Counted from the stretch's first letter, positions 24,504-34,534 are shown. The stretch: 64,000 bases of DNA from Flavobacterium agrisoli (GCF_016522065.1 NZ_JAEHFV010000006.1:62001-126000), one strand, 5' to 3'. The notes: generated by a model not told the origin, from the letters alone. Translations and numbers: made by a program.

Positions 24504-26915
24504 TTAATTTTTCAAATGTTTTTCTAAAAATTGGTCTTCTTCCCAAAGCAAATGCAAAATGTTTTCTTTGGCAGCATAACCGTGACTTTCTTTAGGTAAA
24601 ATCACCATTCTTACCGGTGCGCCCAAACCATTTAAGGCTTGAAAATAACGTTCTGTTTGAAGCGTAAACGTTCCGGGATTGTTATCGGCTTCTCCATGTA
24701 CCAAAAGTAAAGGCGTTTTCATTTTGTCGGCATTCATAAAAGGCGACATCTCGTTGTAAATTTGAGGTACTTCCCAATAATTACGTTGTTCACGTTGAAA
24801 TCCGAAAGGAGTTAACGTTCGGTTGTAAGCACCACTTCGGGCAATTCCGCAAGCAAAAAGATTGGAATGTGTCAATAAATTGGCAGTCATAAAAGCACCA
24901 TACGAGTGTCCGCCCACAGCAACTTTTTTTCTGTCAATATAACCTAATGTATCTACTGCATCAATAGCTGCTTCGGCATTAGCGACCAATTGTTGTATAA
25001 AAGTATCGTTTGGTTCCGTTTTTCCTTCGCCAATAATGGGAAACGCAGCATCGTCTAACACAACATACCCTTTCGTAACCCAATAAATAAATGAACCGTA
25101 ACTCGGGTAAGTAAATTCATTTGGATTAGAAGTTACTTGTCCCGCCGAATTTTTGTCTTTGTATTCGGTAGGGTAAGCCCAAATTAGCAAAGGCAATTTT
25201 TCTTTTTTGGATTTATCATAACCAACTGGTAAATAAAGTGTTCCCGATAATTCAACGCCATCTTTTCGCTTGTATTTGATAACTTCTTTAGATACATTTT
25301 TAATGCTTTCAAACGGATTAGCAAAATGGGTTATAGGAGTTAGTTTGTTTTTTTGTTTGATGTTTCGGAAATAATAATTAGGATAATCATTTTTAGATTG
25401 AATCGAGACTAAAACGTCTCCTTTTTTAAAATCCTCAATTGAGAGTAAATCTTCTTTTTTATCGGTTAAAGTAGAGGTATAAAGACGCTTGGTTTTTAAA
25501 CTATTCAAATCCAGTTCATCAATAAAAGGAAATTGCCCTTTTTTAGTAAGACCATCACCAATTAAAAAGGCTTTGTTGTTTTCGATAGCCAATGATTTAC
25601 GATTGAATTGATTTTTTTTGGTTTCAAAATTTCCAGGATCAGCATACACATCTTGCGAATTTCTATCTGAAATAATTTTGGGTGTTGCGCTAGGTTTAGA
25701 AGGATTGATTAAATAGGTTTTGGTATTTCGAGTATCGTACCATGAATCAAAAACGATGGAGTTGGTTTCATCTCCCCAAATAATGCCAGCATAACGTTGT
25801 TGCAATTTGGTGATTGATGTAGGCGCGGTATCAAAAGGCGCTTTCCAAATGAATAATTCATCTCTAAAATCGGCTTTTTTTGATTGATCGCCTTCATCTA
25901 AAGCTTCAACAAAATAAAGCGTTGCCGGTTGATCGGCTCTCCAATTCATACTTCGTTTTCCTTTTCTTACCGATGAAAAACCTTTTGGCATAATTTCGTT
26001 TAAAGGAACTTCGTTCACCGTTTTTATCTTATTTCCGTTAGCATCGTAAACGGTTGAGGTTTGCGGAAAACGGTACAAAGGCACAATGTAAGAAAATGGT
26101 TTTTGAATGGTGGTAAGCAAAATATACTTACCATCGGGCGAAAAGCTTTCATCGGTATATAAATCTGCTTCTTTAAATAAAGTAGCGGCTCCGTTCAAGT
26201 CAATTTTGTATAATTCGGAAGTGGCCGAACTTTCAAAATTAGATTCGTCAATTTTATTTTTTAATAAATCGGGATAGGTTCTGTTTTGCGATTTGGCACC
26301 ATCAGAATTGGAAACAATAGGTCCGGTTGGCAAATCTTTTTTACTATCTAATAAGGCTGTTTTATTTTTTGGCAACAACGTAACCAAAATTGATTTGTTG
26401 TCGTTAAACCAGTTAATAGGATTGCCCAAATTGGCATTAACCGTTGGGGTACTGAGTTTAGTTGCTTTGGCCGAAGCTACATCCACGACCCATAGTTCTA
26501 CACCAGTTGGCGTTGTGTTGGTAAAGGCAATTTTTGTTTCATCGGGCGACCATGTTAGGTAAGCAATTTTAGGATTTACTGGCAGCGAGCTGACTTGTAC
26601 TTCTTGTAAATCTTTTATTTTTCGCAACTTGATGTTGTTGTAATACGTTACCGTCGTCGAAATGTTGGTATTCGGATTAATTCGCAAGCCTGCTAATCGC
26701 AATTCGTCTTGGCTTAAATCGTCTAATGTTTTATAGGTATTTCGATACGACAAAAGCATGTATTCTTTTTTCGAATCCATTGTAACGGCAGGCGCTCTTT
26801 CGTAATCGGCTAAAGCTAAAATAGAAGCTGGAGGTTTTTGGTAGGTTAAATTTTCTTGTGCATAACCTGTTAAACAAGTGGTTAGCAAAAGGTAAAACGC
26901 GACTTTTACTTTCAT
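24504..26915 (-). CDS. S9 family peptidase (prolyl oligopeptidase-like), secreted
   Basis: An 803-residue protein with signal peptide MKVKVAFYLLLTTCLTGYAQ. An N-terminal beta-propeller region (about 40-540) contains repeated Asp-box-like phrases such as WSPDETKIAFT and FSPDGKYILLT. The C-terminal alpha/beta hydrolase domain has the catalytic triad S671 in GGHSYGA, D744 in HGEADN and H778 in ESHGYA. It resembles the glutamyl/dipeptidyl peptidase branch of S9 and should cleave oligopeptides in the periplasm. It is monocistronic and of normal length. Confidence 0.92.
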   Translation of the reverse strand: MKVKVAFYLLLTTCLTGYAQENLTYQKPPASILALADYERAPAVTMDSKKEYMLLSYRNTYKTLDDLSQDELRLAGLRINPNTNISTTVTYYNNIKLRKIKDLQEVQVSSLPVNPKIAYLTWSPDETKIAFTNTTPTGVELWVVDVASAKATKLSTPTVNANLGNPINWFNDNKSILVTLLPKNKTALLDSKKDLPTGPIVSNSDGAKSQNRTYPDLLKNKIDESNFESSATSELYKIDLNGAATLFKEADLYTDESFSPDGKYILLTTIQKPFSYIVPLYRFPQTSTVYDANGNKIKTVNEVPLNEIMPKGFSSVRKGKRSMNWRADQPATLYFVEALDEGDQSKKADFRDELFIWKAPFDTAPTSITKLQQRYAGIIWGDETNSIVFDSWYDTRNTKTYLINPSKPSATPKIISDRNSQDVYADPGNFETKKNQFNRKSLAIENNKAFLIGDGLTKKGQFPFIDELDLNSLKTKRLYTSTLTDKKEDLLSIEDFKKGDVLVSIQSKNDYPNYYFRNIKQKNKLTPITHFANPFESIKNVSKEVIKYKRKDGVELSGTLYLPVGYDKSKKEKLPLLIWAYPTEYKDKNSAGQVTSNPNEFTYPSYGSFIYWVTKGYVVLDDAAFPIIGEGKTEPNDTFIQQLVANAEAAIDAVDTLGYIDRKKVAVGGHSYGAFMTANLLTHSNLFACGIARSGAYNRTLTPFGFQREQRNYWEVPQIYNEMSPFMNADKMKTPLLLVHGEADNNPGTFTLQTERYFQALNGLGAPVRMVILPKESHGYAAKENILHLLWEEDQFLEKHLKN

Positions 26916-27138
26916 AGGGGAAATTTTGTTTAGAAGTTTATTCGACTAAAATAATGCAATAAAAAGTAAAAAGTAGTGCGAAATATTAATTTTAACAGCC
27001 GTTTTGAGGCTTGTTTTTTATGAAATTCGAATTCTTGAAATATCCTATTTGAAATATTTCTAATTCATAAAAAATAACATTAAAAATTGAAGTATCGAAA
27101 AAAACACTAAATTGTATACTTGATTTTTAAAAGATAAG

Positions 27139-27146
27139 TAAATTTG
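27139..27146 (+). promoter_or_regulatory. Candidate -7 promoter element TAAATTTG
   Basis: A TAnnTTTG box 29 bases upstream of the ATG at 27176; a TTG at 27120-27122 lies 16 bases before it. Confidence 0.65.
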
Positions 27147-27175
27147 CATTCCAATTTTTAACAAAAAAGAAGAAT

Positions 27176-28183
27176 ATGTATCGTTCAAAAATAGCAGGAT
27201 TAGGGTATTATGTTCCTTCCAACGTGGTTACCAATGATGATTTGTCTAAAATTATGGACACCAACGATGCTTGGATTCAGGAACGAACCGGAATCCAAGA
27301 ACGCAGGCATATTGTGAGAGGAGAGGATACGACTACCACAATGGGGGTTAAAGCGGCCAAAATTGCAATCGAACGCTCGGGTATAGCCAAAGAGGATATT
27401 GATTTTGTTGTTTTTGCCACGCTGAGCCCGGAATATTATTTTCCAGGTCCAGGTGTTTTGGTGCAACGGGATTTGGGTTTACGAACGGTAGGTGCTTTGG
27501 ATGTACGTAACCAATGCTCGGGTTTTGTGTACGCTATTTCGGTAGCCGATCAATATATTAAAACCGGAATGTATAAAAATATTTTGGTAATTGGTTCCGA
27601 GGTGCATTCAACCGGTTTGGATATGACCACTAGAGGCCGAAGTGTATCGGTTATTTTTGGCGATGGTGCCGGAGCCGCTATTTTAAGTCGAGAGGAAGAT
27701 ACTTCAAAAGGAATTTTATCTACTCATTTGCATTCAGAAGGGCAACATGCCGAAGAATTGGCTTTGCAAGCTCCGGGTATGGGTGCACGTTGGGTAACTG
27801 ATATTATTGCTGACAACGACCCAAATGATGAAAGTTATTTTCCATATATGAATGGGCAGTTTGTATTTAAAAATGCGGTTGTTCGTTTTGCAGAAGTAAT
27901 TAATGAGGGCTTAGAAGCCAATAATTTGACGGTTTCGGATATTGATATGCTCATTCCGCATCAAGCCAACTTGCGTATTTCGCAATTTATTCAAAATAAA
28001 TTCAAATTAACAGACGACCAAGTCTATAATAACATTCAAAAGTACGGAAACACCACAGCAGCTTCTATTCCGATTGCCTTAACCGAAGCCTGGGAACAAG
28101 GCAAAATTAAAGAAGGCGATACCGTAGTTTTAGCCGCTTTTGGAAGTGGATTTACATGGGCTAGTGCTATTATCAAATGGTAA
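27176..28183 (+). CDS. 3-oxoacyl-ACP synthase III family protein (FabH-like)
   Basis: A 335-residue thiolase-fold condensing enzyme with the complete triad C114 in RNQCSGFVYA, H262 in IPHQANLRI and N292 in YGNTTAAS. The GFGSGFTW-type C terminus and the TGI-ER motif near residue 38 are standard. It initiates fatty-acid chains by joining an acyl-CoA to malonyl-ACP, or acts in a dedicated lipid pathway. The insertion around residues 195-225 (APGMGARWVTDIIADNDPND) and the lack of fabD/fabG/acpP neighbours suggest a paralogue of the housekeeping FabH, so I give no symbol. Confidence 0.9.
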   Translation: MYRSKIAGLGYYVPSNVVTNDDLSKIMDTNDAWIQERTGIQERRHIVRGEDTTTTMGVKAAKIAIERSGIAKEDIDFVVFATLSPEYYFPGPGVLVQRDLGLRTVGALDVRNQCSGFVYAISVADQYIKTGMYKNILVIGSEVHSTGLDMTTRGRSVSVIFGDGAGAAILSREEDTSKGILSTHLHSEGQHAEELALQAPGMGARWVTDIIADNDPNDESYFPYMNGQFVFKNAVVRFAEVINEGLEANNLTVSDIDMLIPHQANLRISQFIQNKFKLTDDQVYNNIQKYGNTTAASIPIALTEAWEQGKIKEGDTVVLAAFGSGFTWASAIIKW

Positions 28184-28201
28184 TAACATAAAAATTTTAA
28201 G

Positions 28202-28234
28202 AAAACGTATACTGTTTCAGATACGTTTTTTTTG
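28202..28234 (+). terminator. Rho-independent terminator after the FabH-like gene
   Basis: The 9-bp perfect stem AAAACGTAT/ATACGTTTT is followed by a T run. It lies 33 bases before cutC, which may use read-through, since I see no clear separate promoter. Confidence 0.85.
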
Positions 28235-28266
28235 TATTTTGAGTTTAAAATACAAAATAAATGTAA

Positions 28267-28947
28267 ATGGATTATAGCCAATTGGAAATTGCTTGTTTTG
28301 GATTGTATTCGGTTGCACTTGCACAAAGATGTGGCGTTCACCGGATAGAATTGTGCGATAATAGGGAACTAGGCGGAATTACTCCTGATGTAAAATTAAT
28401 TGAAGCCGCACGAAATATTACTACAGCTAAATTATTTGTCATGATTCGGCCAAGAGGTGGCGATTTTGTGTATACTGATGACGAATTTGAATTGATGGAA
28501 CAACAAATTAGCATTTTTAAAAAATTGGGAATCGACGGATTTGTTTTCGGAAATTTATATCCCGATGGTACAATCGATAAAATGCGAAATTCAAGATTAA
28601 TTCAACTTGCTTATCCGTTGCCTTGTACGTTTCACCGAGCCTTTGATAGCGTGCCAGACGTAAAAGAAGGTTTGGAAACGCTGATAGAATTGGGATTTAA
28701 ATCGGTTTTAACTTCGGGAAAAGCCGAAACGGCCTTAGCAGGACTTCCTGTTTTAGAGCAATTGGTTGAACAAGCTCAAGACAGAATTCAAATCATTGCG
28801 GGAGGCGGTATTCGTGCTGATACTATCAAACCAATTCAAAATGTTTTAGGGAAACAAATATACCATTCGGCTGCCATCTTAGACGAATCCGATGTGCCGA
28901 GTGTCCCCGAAATTGAAGGGCTTCTTCATTCTTTAACCACAGCATAA
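28267..28947 (+). CDS. cutC: CutC family protein
   Basis: A 226-residue TIM-barrel protein. CutC marks are seen: IELCDNRELGGITPD near residue 28, VMIRPRGGDFVYTDDE near 57, GFVFGNLYPDGTID, CTFHRAFDSV and AGGGIRADTI. It is named for copper homeostasis, but the enzymatic role of the family is uncertain and the copper link in bacteria has been questioned. It is slightly shorter than E. coli CutC (248). An in-frame earlier ATG is not available, because the ATG at 28261 is followed at once by a stop. Confidence 0.93.
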   Translation: MDYSQLEIACFGLYSVALAQRCGVHRIELCDNRELGGITPDVKLIEAARNITTAKLFVMIRPRGGDFVYTDDEFELMEQQISIFKKLGIDGFVFGNLYPDGTIDKMRNSRLIQLAYPLPCTFHRAFDSVPDVKEGLETLIELGFKSVLTSGKAETALAGLPVLEQLVEQAQDRIQIIAGGGIRADTIKPIQNVLGKQIYHSAAILDESDVPSVPEIEGLLHSLTTA

Positions 28948-28950
28948 ATC

Positions 28951-28987
28951 AAAAATCCCGAAGCAAGACTGTCTCGGGATTTTTTTT
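28951..28987. terminator. Terminator after cutC, usable from both strands
   Basis: The 11-bp stem AAAAATCCCGA/TCGGGATTTTT is followed by a T run. The minus-strand receptor gene at 29030 converges on it. Confidence 0.9.
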
Positions 28988-29029
28988 CTACAAAAACTAA
29001 TTCAAAAAATAAAATGGGTGTTGTTACGG

Positions 29030-31447
29030 TTAAAACATGCCTCCGCCACCTTTGTTGGTGTTGTCTTCACGTTGTTTGCGTTGTAAACTTTTGTTTTTTC
29101 CTCCACCAAAATTGTAGTTTAAACCAAGATATACGGTTTGGTTTTCCCAGTTAAATTGCCCGCTTTGCGGATAAGGATATTCGGTATCAAAAGCAAATCG
29201 CATTGTATCGAAAATATCATTAAATCGAACACTCAGGCTCATTTTGTTGTCTAACAAAGTGTAGCGAGCACCGGCATCTATTTTATACATTTCTTTGCGG
29301 TGGTTTTGGATTTCATCAACAGGACTTCTGTAAAATCCAAAAATCAAAAAACTTAAACGTTTGTTCGCTTTTAAATTCGAATTCAATCTTGCGTTTAAGG
29401 AAGACATGGTTACCTTACGGTTCAACGGATTGTTTTCTTGCGAAACCGGGTTGTATTGAAAGACAATACCCTCTTGGTTAATGCTCGCAAAATCTACAGA
29501 TGGTTGTACATCCCACCATTTGGTAATTTTATAATTTGCTGAAATTTCAAAGCCATAAGCTGTATTTTGATCAAAATTGGTATACGTCAGAATTTGTTTT
29601 TTATTAGTTTGATCATTTACGTCGGGATACAGCACTCGGCTTATTTGGTCGTTTATATTACGGAAATAAACACCCGTGGTAAAAGTGCCTTTTTCGAAAT
29701 TACGGGTATAATTAAGCTCAACCGAATTGGTAAATTGCGGACGTAATTCGGGATTTCCGTAAGAGGTCACTAGCGGAGTCGAAAACTCTCTAATAGGTTT
29801 GGTTTGCTCCAGACTCGGACGATCCACTCTTCGGCTGTAGCTGAGTTGAAGGGTGTTTTTCTCATTCAAATTGTACGTTAAATAAGCCGATGGATATAGC
29901 GTGATGTAATCGTCATCAAATCTTTCCTGACCTTCATTTAAATTTGTCGCTACTTTGTAACTTTCAAATCGGCCGCCTACTTGGTAACTGAGTTTTTCAA
30001 ATTTTTGTCCAAACGTAACATAGGCCGAATAAATATCCACATCGTAGGTGTAGGTTGAGGTTCGGTTTTCAATGGCTACTGTGGGATTTTCGGTAAAATA
30101 ATCGTTGTTGGAACGGGTAATTCGAGCTTCGGCTCCCGCTTCTAAAGTAGTTTTTTCGTTCAACGGATTAACATAATCGATATTAAAAGTACTCAGTTTT
30201 CGTTCGTTTTTATTGTTATCGTGGTAGCTGCTATTACTGGTGCTGTTGTTAATATCGGTGACATCAGTATCAAAAAAAGCTACTTGAGTTTCTTTCGAAT
30301 CGCTATAATTTCCCTCCACATCTAAGGTATGCCCTTCTTTTTTAAATAGGTGTTTGTAGGCCAAATTGTAAGTTCCGGTGTTGTTTTCGCTATCATAAAG
30401 CGAATTCTGAAAAAGAGACGCAACATTCGGATCGCTGTTAAAATAATCAATAGCGGTATCTACAGTTCCAGTTCCCGAATATTTATTTTGATGGGTGTAA
30501 AAAGAAAGCGTATTAAAGTCATCAATTAAATAATCCATTCCTACTTTATATAAAAAGGAATCATTGTCGTTGTAAATATCTAACATCTGTGTATTCGGAG
30601 CATCCAAACGTGTAATTTTTCCGGTGTTGTGGTTTAAACCTGAGTTGTTTCCGAAATTTCCGAAAAAATTGACTTTGTTTACTTTGTAATTCAAGTCTAA
30701 AGATTGATTGAATTTAGCCGTTTCACCAAACGTGATACCGCCGCTATAACTACCGTTAAACCCATTGTTGGCATTTTTATGCAAAATCACATTGATGATT
30801 CCCGACATTCCTTCTGGATTGTATTTTGCACTAGGGTTGGTGATTAATTCAATTTTTTTGATGGAAGTCGACGGAATTTGTTTTAGTAATTGTGATGGAT
30901 CAATATTGGTAATACGACCGTCAATCATCACTCTTACATTTTCATTTCCTCTTAGCGAAATTTTTCCGTCCTGATCTACATTTACCGAAGGAATATTGCT
31001 CATAATATCCGAAGCCGTTGCGCCGGCAGTGGTTAAATCTTTACCAACCGTAATGACTTTTCGGTCGAGTTTTTGTTCCATAGGAGAGCGTTCGGCAATA
31101 ATGTTAACGCCTTTAAGCTCGGTGGCCACTTCTTCTAATTCGATTTTAAAATTTTCCGAAGTTTTGCTTGCATTCAAATCGACTATACTTACAAAGTTTT
31201 TAAAACCGATGTATTGTACTTCAATCTGGTAATTTTTTAAGGCCAGGTTTTTAAAGGTAAAACCGCCATTGTCTGTTGTTACCATACTGGTAATTAGTTT
31301 TCCGTTTTCTTTTAAAGCAACTGTGGCGTAAGAAATAGGAAATTTGCTGTTTTTTTCGGTTACAGTTCCCGAAATGGTACCTCCGTTTTGTGCCAGAAGT
31401 CCGTTCACTATTCCGATGAAGAATAGGACAAAAAGTTTGATTTTCAT
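29030..31447 (-). CDS. TonB-dependent receptor, outer-membrane beta-barrel family
   Basis: An 805-residue outer-membrane protein: signal peptide to about residue 20 (GLLAQ), a carboxypeptidase-regulatory-like beta-sandwich (about 23-105), a plug domain (about 125-220, with DIMSNIPSVNVDQDGKISL) and a barrel of the PF14905 type ending in a basic, glycine-rich tail NKGGGGMF rather than the usual terminal aromatic strand. Substrate unknown. It has no partner gene: cutC converges on its end and argS diverges from its start. I found no TAnnTTTG box within 190 bases upstream. Confidence 0.9.
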   Translation of the reverse strand: MKIKLFVLFFIGIVNGLLAQNGGTISGTVTEKNSKFPISYATVALKENGKLITSMVTTDNGGFTFKNLALKNYQIEVQYIGFKNFVSIVDLNASKTSENFKIELEEVATELKGVNIIAERSPMEQKLDRKVITVGKDLTTAGATASDIMSNIPSVNVDQDGKISLRGNENVRVMIDGRITNIDPSQLLKQIPSTSIKKIELITNPSAKYNPEGMSGIINVILHKNANNGFNGSYSGGITFGETAKFNQSLDLNYKVNKVNFFGNFGNNSGLNHNTGKITRLDAPNTQMLDIYNDNDSFLYKVGMDYLIDDFNTLSFYTHQNKYSGTGTVDTAIDYFNSDPNVASLFQNSLYDSENNTGTYNLAYKHLFKKEGHTLDVEGNYSDSKETQVAFFDTDVTDINNSTSNSSYHDNNKNERKLSTFNIDYVNPLNEKTTLEAGAEARITRSNNDYFTENPTVAIENRTSTYTYDVDIYSAYVTFGQKFEKLSYQVGGRFESYKVATNLNEGQERFDDDYITLYPSAYLTYNLNEKNTLQLSYSRRVDRPSLEQTKPIREFSTPLVTSYGNPELRPQFTNSVELNYTRNFEKGTFTTGVYFRNINDQISRVLYPDVNDQTNKKQILTYTNFDQNTAYGFEISANYKITKWWDVQPSVDFASINQEGIVFQYNPVSQENNPLNRKVTMSSLNARLNSNLKANKRLSFLIFGFYRSPVDEIQNHRKEMYKIDAGARYTLLDNKMSLSVRFNDIFDTMRFAFDTEYPYPQSGQFNWENQTVYLGLNYNFGGGKNKSLQRKQREDNTNKGGGGMF

Positions 31448-31615
31448 GATTTCGAATTTTGATTGATTGATAATTTGATGATTGATGCTAAATAAGACAG
31501 TTGTTTTTTTAATATGTTACAAGTGCCATGCATTTTTAACAAAAAAAGAGTCGCACCAAATTCCTGAAACTGTATTTTACAAGCAATTGCTCTTTAAACT
31601 TTAACCAATTAGAAG

Positions 31616-31623
31616 TATATTTG
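31616..31623 (+). promoter_or_regulatory. Candidate -7 promoter element TATATTTG of argS
   Basis: A perfect TAnnTTTG box 17 bases upstream of the ATG at 31641. Confidence 0.65.
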
Positions 31624-31640
31624 CAGTCTTAAAAAAATAC

Positions 31641-33428
31641 ATGTACATGTCATTAGCGCAAATTCTTACCCCTTCTATACAAAAAGCCATTCAAGTTTTA
31701 TTTGATGTAAACGTGGAAAAAATCGAATTTCAAACTACTCGAAAAGAGTTTGAAGGCGATGTGACCATGGTGATTTTTCCGTTGTTAAAAGTAATTAAGA
31801 GCAATCCGGTAGAATTAGGAAACAAAATTGGTGCTTATTTGGTTGAAAATGTAGCCGAAGTTTCTCGTTTTAATGTGGTTTCGGGATTCTTAAACATTGT
31901 AATTTCCGATTCGTATTATTTGGATTTTTTCAATTCTATTAAAGACAATTCCACTTTTGGATATGTAAAACCAACCGATGGCGAAAAAGCGGTAATGGTA
32001 GAATTTGCTTCGCCTAATACCAATAAACCATTGCATTTGGGGCATGTTCGTAATGTACTTTTGGGTTATTCGGTCTCTCAAATTTTAAAAGCATCTGGGA
32101 AAAAGGTTTATAAAACGCAAGTCATTAATGATCGAGGCATACACATTTGCAAATCGATGTTGGCTTGGCAAAAATTTGGCGAAGGTCAAACGCCCGAATC
32201 AACTGGTTTGAAAGGCGATAAATTGGTTGGTAATTTTTATGTCGAATTTGATAAAGCCTATAAAAATGAAATCAACGGTTTAATGGCACAAGGTTTAACC
32301 GAAGACGAAGCCAAAAAGAAAGCGCCTTTAATTCTAGAAGCCCAAGAAATGTTGCGTAAATGGGAAGCCGGCGATGAAGGAGTGGTCTCACTTTGGAAGA
32401 AAATGAACCAATGGGTTTATGATGGTTTTGAGGTAACGTATCAAAACATTGGTGTTGATTTTGATTACAATTATTACGAAAGTAACACCTATTTACTTGG
32501 AAAAGACGTGGTAGAAGACGGACTTTCGCGTGGTGTTTTTTATAAAAAAGAAGACGGTTCGGTTTGGATTGATTTGACCGATGAAGGCTTAGATGAAAAA
32601 TTAGTATTGCGTTCTGATGGAACTTCTGTTTACATGACGCAAGATATCGGAACGGCCATTCAACGTGTAAAAGACAAACCCGATGTAGGCGGAATGGTAT
32701 ACACAGTTGGCAACGAACAAGATTATCACTTTAAAGTGTTGTTCATCATCTTGAAAAAATTAGGTTTTGATTGGGCCGAAAACTTATTTCATTTGTCTTA
32801 CGGAATGGTCGATTTGCCTTCTGGTAAAATGAAAAGTCGTGAAGGAACCGTGGTTGATGCTGACGATTTGATGTTTGAAATGACCGATACAGCGCGTCAA
32901 ATTTCCGAAGAATTAGGTAAATTAGATAGTTATTCGGAAACAGAAAAGGCCGATTTGTACCGCACTATAGGTTTGGGTGCCTTGAAATATTATATTTTAA
33001 AAGTCGATCCTAAAAAACGTATTTTATTTAATCCAGAAGAATCGGTTGATTTTGCTGGAAACACAGGGCCGTTTATTCAATACACGTACGCGCGTATACA
33101 ATCGATTATTCGTAAAGCCGATTTTGATTTTTCTGCAAATGTGAATTTGGATTTTGAAATCCACGAAAAAGAAAAGGAACTTTTAAAACAAATCGAATTA
33201 TTTCCAGAAGTAATTCAAAACGCGGCTCAAAACCACAGCCCGGCTTTAATTGCAAATTATACCTATGATTTGGTTAAAGAATACAATTCGTTTTACCAAT
33301 CGGTGCATATTTTAGGAGAGGTTGATGTTACCAAAAAAGTATTCCGCGTGCAGCTTTCTAAAAAAGTAGCCGAAATTATTAAATCGGCCTTTTCTTTATT
33401 AGGAATAGAAGTTCCAGAAAGAATGTAA
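31641..33428 (+). CDS. argS: Arginyl-tRNA synthetase
   Basis: A 595-residue class I synthetase. The N-terminal Add-1 domain spans about 1-110. The HIGH motif is HLGH (132-135) in the arginine-specific context FASPNTNKPLHLGHVRN. The KMSKS loop is the degenerate form SGKMKSREGTVV, as is common in ArgRS. The C-terminal DALR anticodon-binding domain ends LLGIEVPERM. A second ATG two codons in is equally good as the start. It is a single-gene unit with a strong terminator. Confidence 0.96.
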   Translation: MYMSLAQILTPSIQKAIQVLFDVNVEKIEFQTTRKEFEGDVTMVIFPLLKVIKSNPVELGNKIGAYLVENVAEVSRFNVVSGFLNIVISDSYYLDFFNSIKDNSTFGYVKPTDGEKAVMVEFASPNTNKPLHLGHVRNVLLGYSVSQILKASGKKVYKTQVINDRGIHICKSMLAWQKFGEGQTPESTGLKGDKLVGNFYVEFDKAYKNEINGLMAQGLTEDEAKKKAPLILEAQEMLRKWEAGDEGVVSLWKKMNQWVYDGFEVTYQNIGVDFDYNYYESNTYLLGKDVVEDGLSRGVFYKKEDGSVWIDLTDEGLDEKLVLRSDGTSVYMTQDIGTAIQRVKDKPDVGGMVYTVGNEQDYHFKVLFIILKKLGFDWAENLFHLSYGMVDLPSGKMKSREGTVVDADDLMFEMTDTARQISEELGKLDSYSETEKADLYRTIGLGALKYYILKVDPKKRILFNPEESVDFAGNTGPFIQYTYARIQSIIRKADFDFSANVNLDFEIHEKEKELLKQIELFPEVIQNAAQNHSPALIANYTYDLVKEYNSFYQSVHILGEVDVTKKVFRVQLSKKVAEIIKSAFSLLGIEVPERM

Positions 33429-33459
33429 TTCGATAGAATCCAGATTATTCAAATTATAA

Positions 33460-33496
33460 AAAAAGCCGATAGTTTTTGCAAACTACCGGCTTTTTA
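33460..33496. terminator. Strong bidirectional terminator between argS and the DUF6607 gene
   Basis: A 16-bp stem AAAAAGCCGATAGTTT/AAACTACCGGCTTTTT with one mismatch and A/T tails. Confidence 0.92.
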
Positions 33497-33521
33497 CAAC
33501 TAACCAAACTAACACAAATTG

Positions 33522-34427
33522 TTATTTTTTTATAAAACGGTCAATAATCGCATCCGATTCTGATTTTGGCGCATTTGGCTCTAATTTGAATAAATGCGAA
33601 TACAAGGCTTTTTTATCTACTTTTTCTTCTAGTTTCAAGTCTTTATTTTCGGCAAAAACCTGATTCCATTTCGCACGAACATTTTTCCATAACGCTTCGT
33701 TTTCTTTCCACCACTTTTGAGCTGCAATACATTTAGAATCGGCTACTTTAGTGTATACATCAAAGCCTTTTTCTTGAGCCAATACATACTCTTTACCCGC
33801 ATCATCACGGACTAATTTGTCGTTATCTTGCTCATGATTCCATCCTGTTGACGTGATTTCATGAATGTTTCTTCTTTTTAAAACATTGTAATCATCGCGT
33901 TTGGTATGTTCTCTTCTAGGTAATGGCGCATCGGCCACATTTACCCAATAGGTATTTCCATCGACATACGCCCAAGTTGAAGAACCTTCGTAACGCGGAC
34001 TATCATCTACTTGAAAAACTTTTTGCGTCCATTGCCCTTTTACGGCTTTTTTATCTAATTTGTTATATTTCCAAGTGTTGTCTTTATAGAAAGAATACAA
34101 ATCAGTGTTTTCATATAACCAATCTTGTCTCCAGTGTTTGATAATCATATCTGGGCCAGCAATTAGTAAATGTTGCATTGAAATTTTGTTCGGAGTGTCT
34201 TCTATCAGTTCCACCCATTCTAACGCACCTTCATGTTTAGTTGCAGAGGCTTTGTAAGAAGCAGAATCTTTTGGGTACGCAAATGTTTCGGCAAAGTTGA
34301 ATTTTACTTCATAACACCCACACATCGATTTAATGGCTTGAATGTCTTTTTGTTTTTTGTCTTGACTAAATCCTAACAGCGTGCTAAGTGCTAGAAAAGC
34401 AGTAAAATAGCGTTTTTTTGTAATCAT
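33522..34427 (-). CDS. DUF6607-like secreted protein, heme/iron locus
   Basis: A 301-residue protein with a signal peptide ending near LLGFSQ (residue 22). The mature part opens with the conserved-looking phrase MCGCYEVKFNFAETFAYP, containing two cysteines, and has many Trp/Tyr-rich strands (WVELIEDTP, HWRQDWLYEN, WAYVDGNTYWVNV) that suggest a beta-barrel or lipocalin-like fold for about 200 residues, then a charged helical tail. I assign it to the DUF6607 family from memory. It is divergent from a heme-type TonB receptor with both promoters facing one inverted repeat, so it is very likely co-regulated with heme or iron uptake. Confidence 0.78.
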   Translation of the reverse strand: MITKKRYFTAFLALSTLLGFSQDKKQKDIQAIKSMCGCYEVKFNFAETFAYPKDSASYKASATKHEGALEWVELIEDTPNKISMQHLLIAGPDMIIKHWRQDWLYENTDLYSFYKDNTWKYNKLDKKAVKGQWTQKVFQVDDSPRYEGSSTWAYVDGNTYWVNVADAPLPRREHTKRDDYNVLKRRNIHEITSTGWNHEQDNDKLVRDDAGKEYVLAQEKGFDVYTKVADSKCIAAQKWWKENEALWKNVRAKWNQVFAENKDLKLEEKVDKKALYSHLFKLEPNAPKSESDAIIDRFIKK

Positions 34428-34458
34428 AACTGGTTTCTTTTTGTTTTAAAAATTTCGG

Positions 34459-34466
34459 CAAATATA
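34459..34466 (-). promoter_or_regulatory. -7 element (TATATTTG on minus strand) of the DUF6607 gene
   Basis: CAAATATA on the plus strand, 31 bases upstream of the start at 34427. Confidence 0.65.
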
Positions 34467-34470
34467 AAAA

Positions 34471-34489
34471 TTTATTTAGAACAAATAAA
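34471..34489. promoter_or_regulatory. Candidate iron/heme operator between divergent promoters
   Basis: TTTATTT-AGAAC-AAATAAA is a perfect 7-5-7 inverted repeat. It begins 4 bases upstream of the minus-strand -7 box and ends 8 bases before the plus-strand -7 box, so it covers the -33 region of both divergent promoters, a position suited to a repressor. A nearly identical element (17 of 19) lies before the AraC-type gene at 47602-47620. Confidence 0.5.
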
Positions 34490-34497
34490 AATAATTA

Positions 34498-34505
34498 TAT
34501 ATTTG
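34498..34505 (+). promoter_or_regulatory. -7 element TATATTTG of the heme-receptor operon
   Basis: A perfect TAnnTTTG box 29 bases upstream of the ATG at 34535. Confidence 0.68.
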
Positions 34506-34534
34506 CATCAGATTATTAAGATTAAATAAAAATA

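Noticed and set aside
23426..31536. AGTGCCRTGCATTTT found in two intergenic regions (23426 and 31522)
   Set aside because: One pair of 15-mers with a mismatch is near what chance allows, and distances to genes differ.
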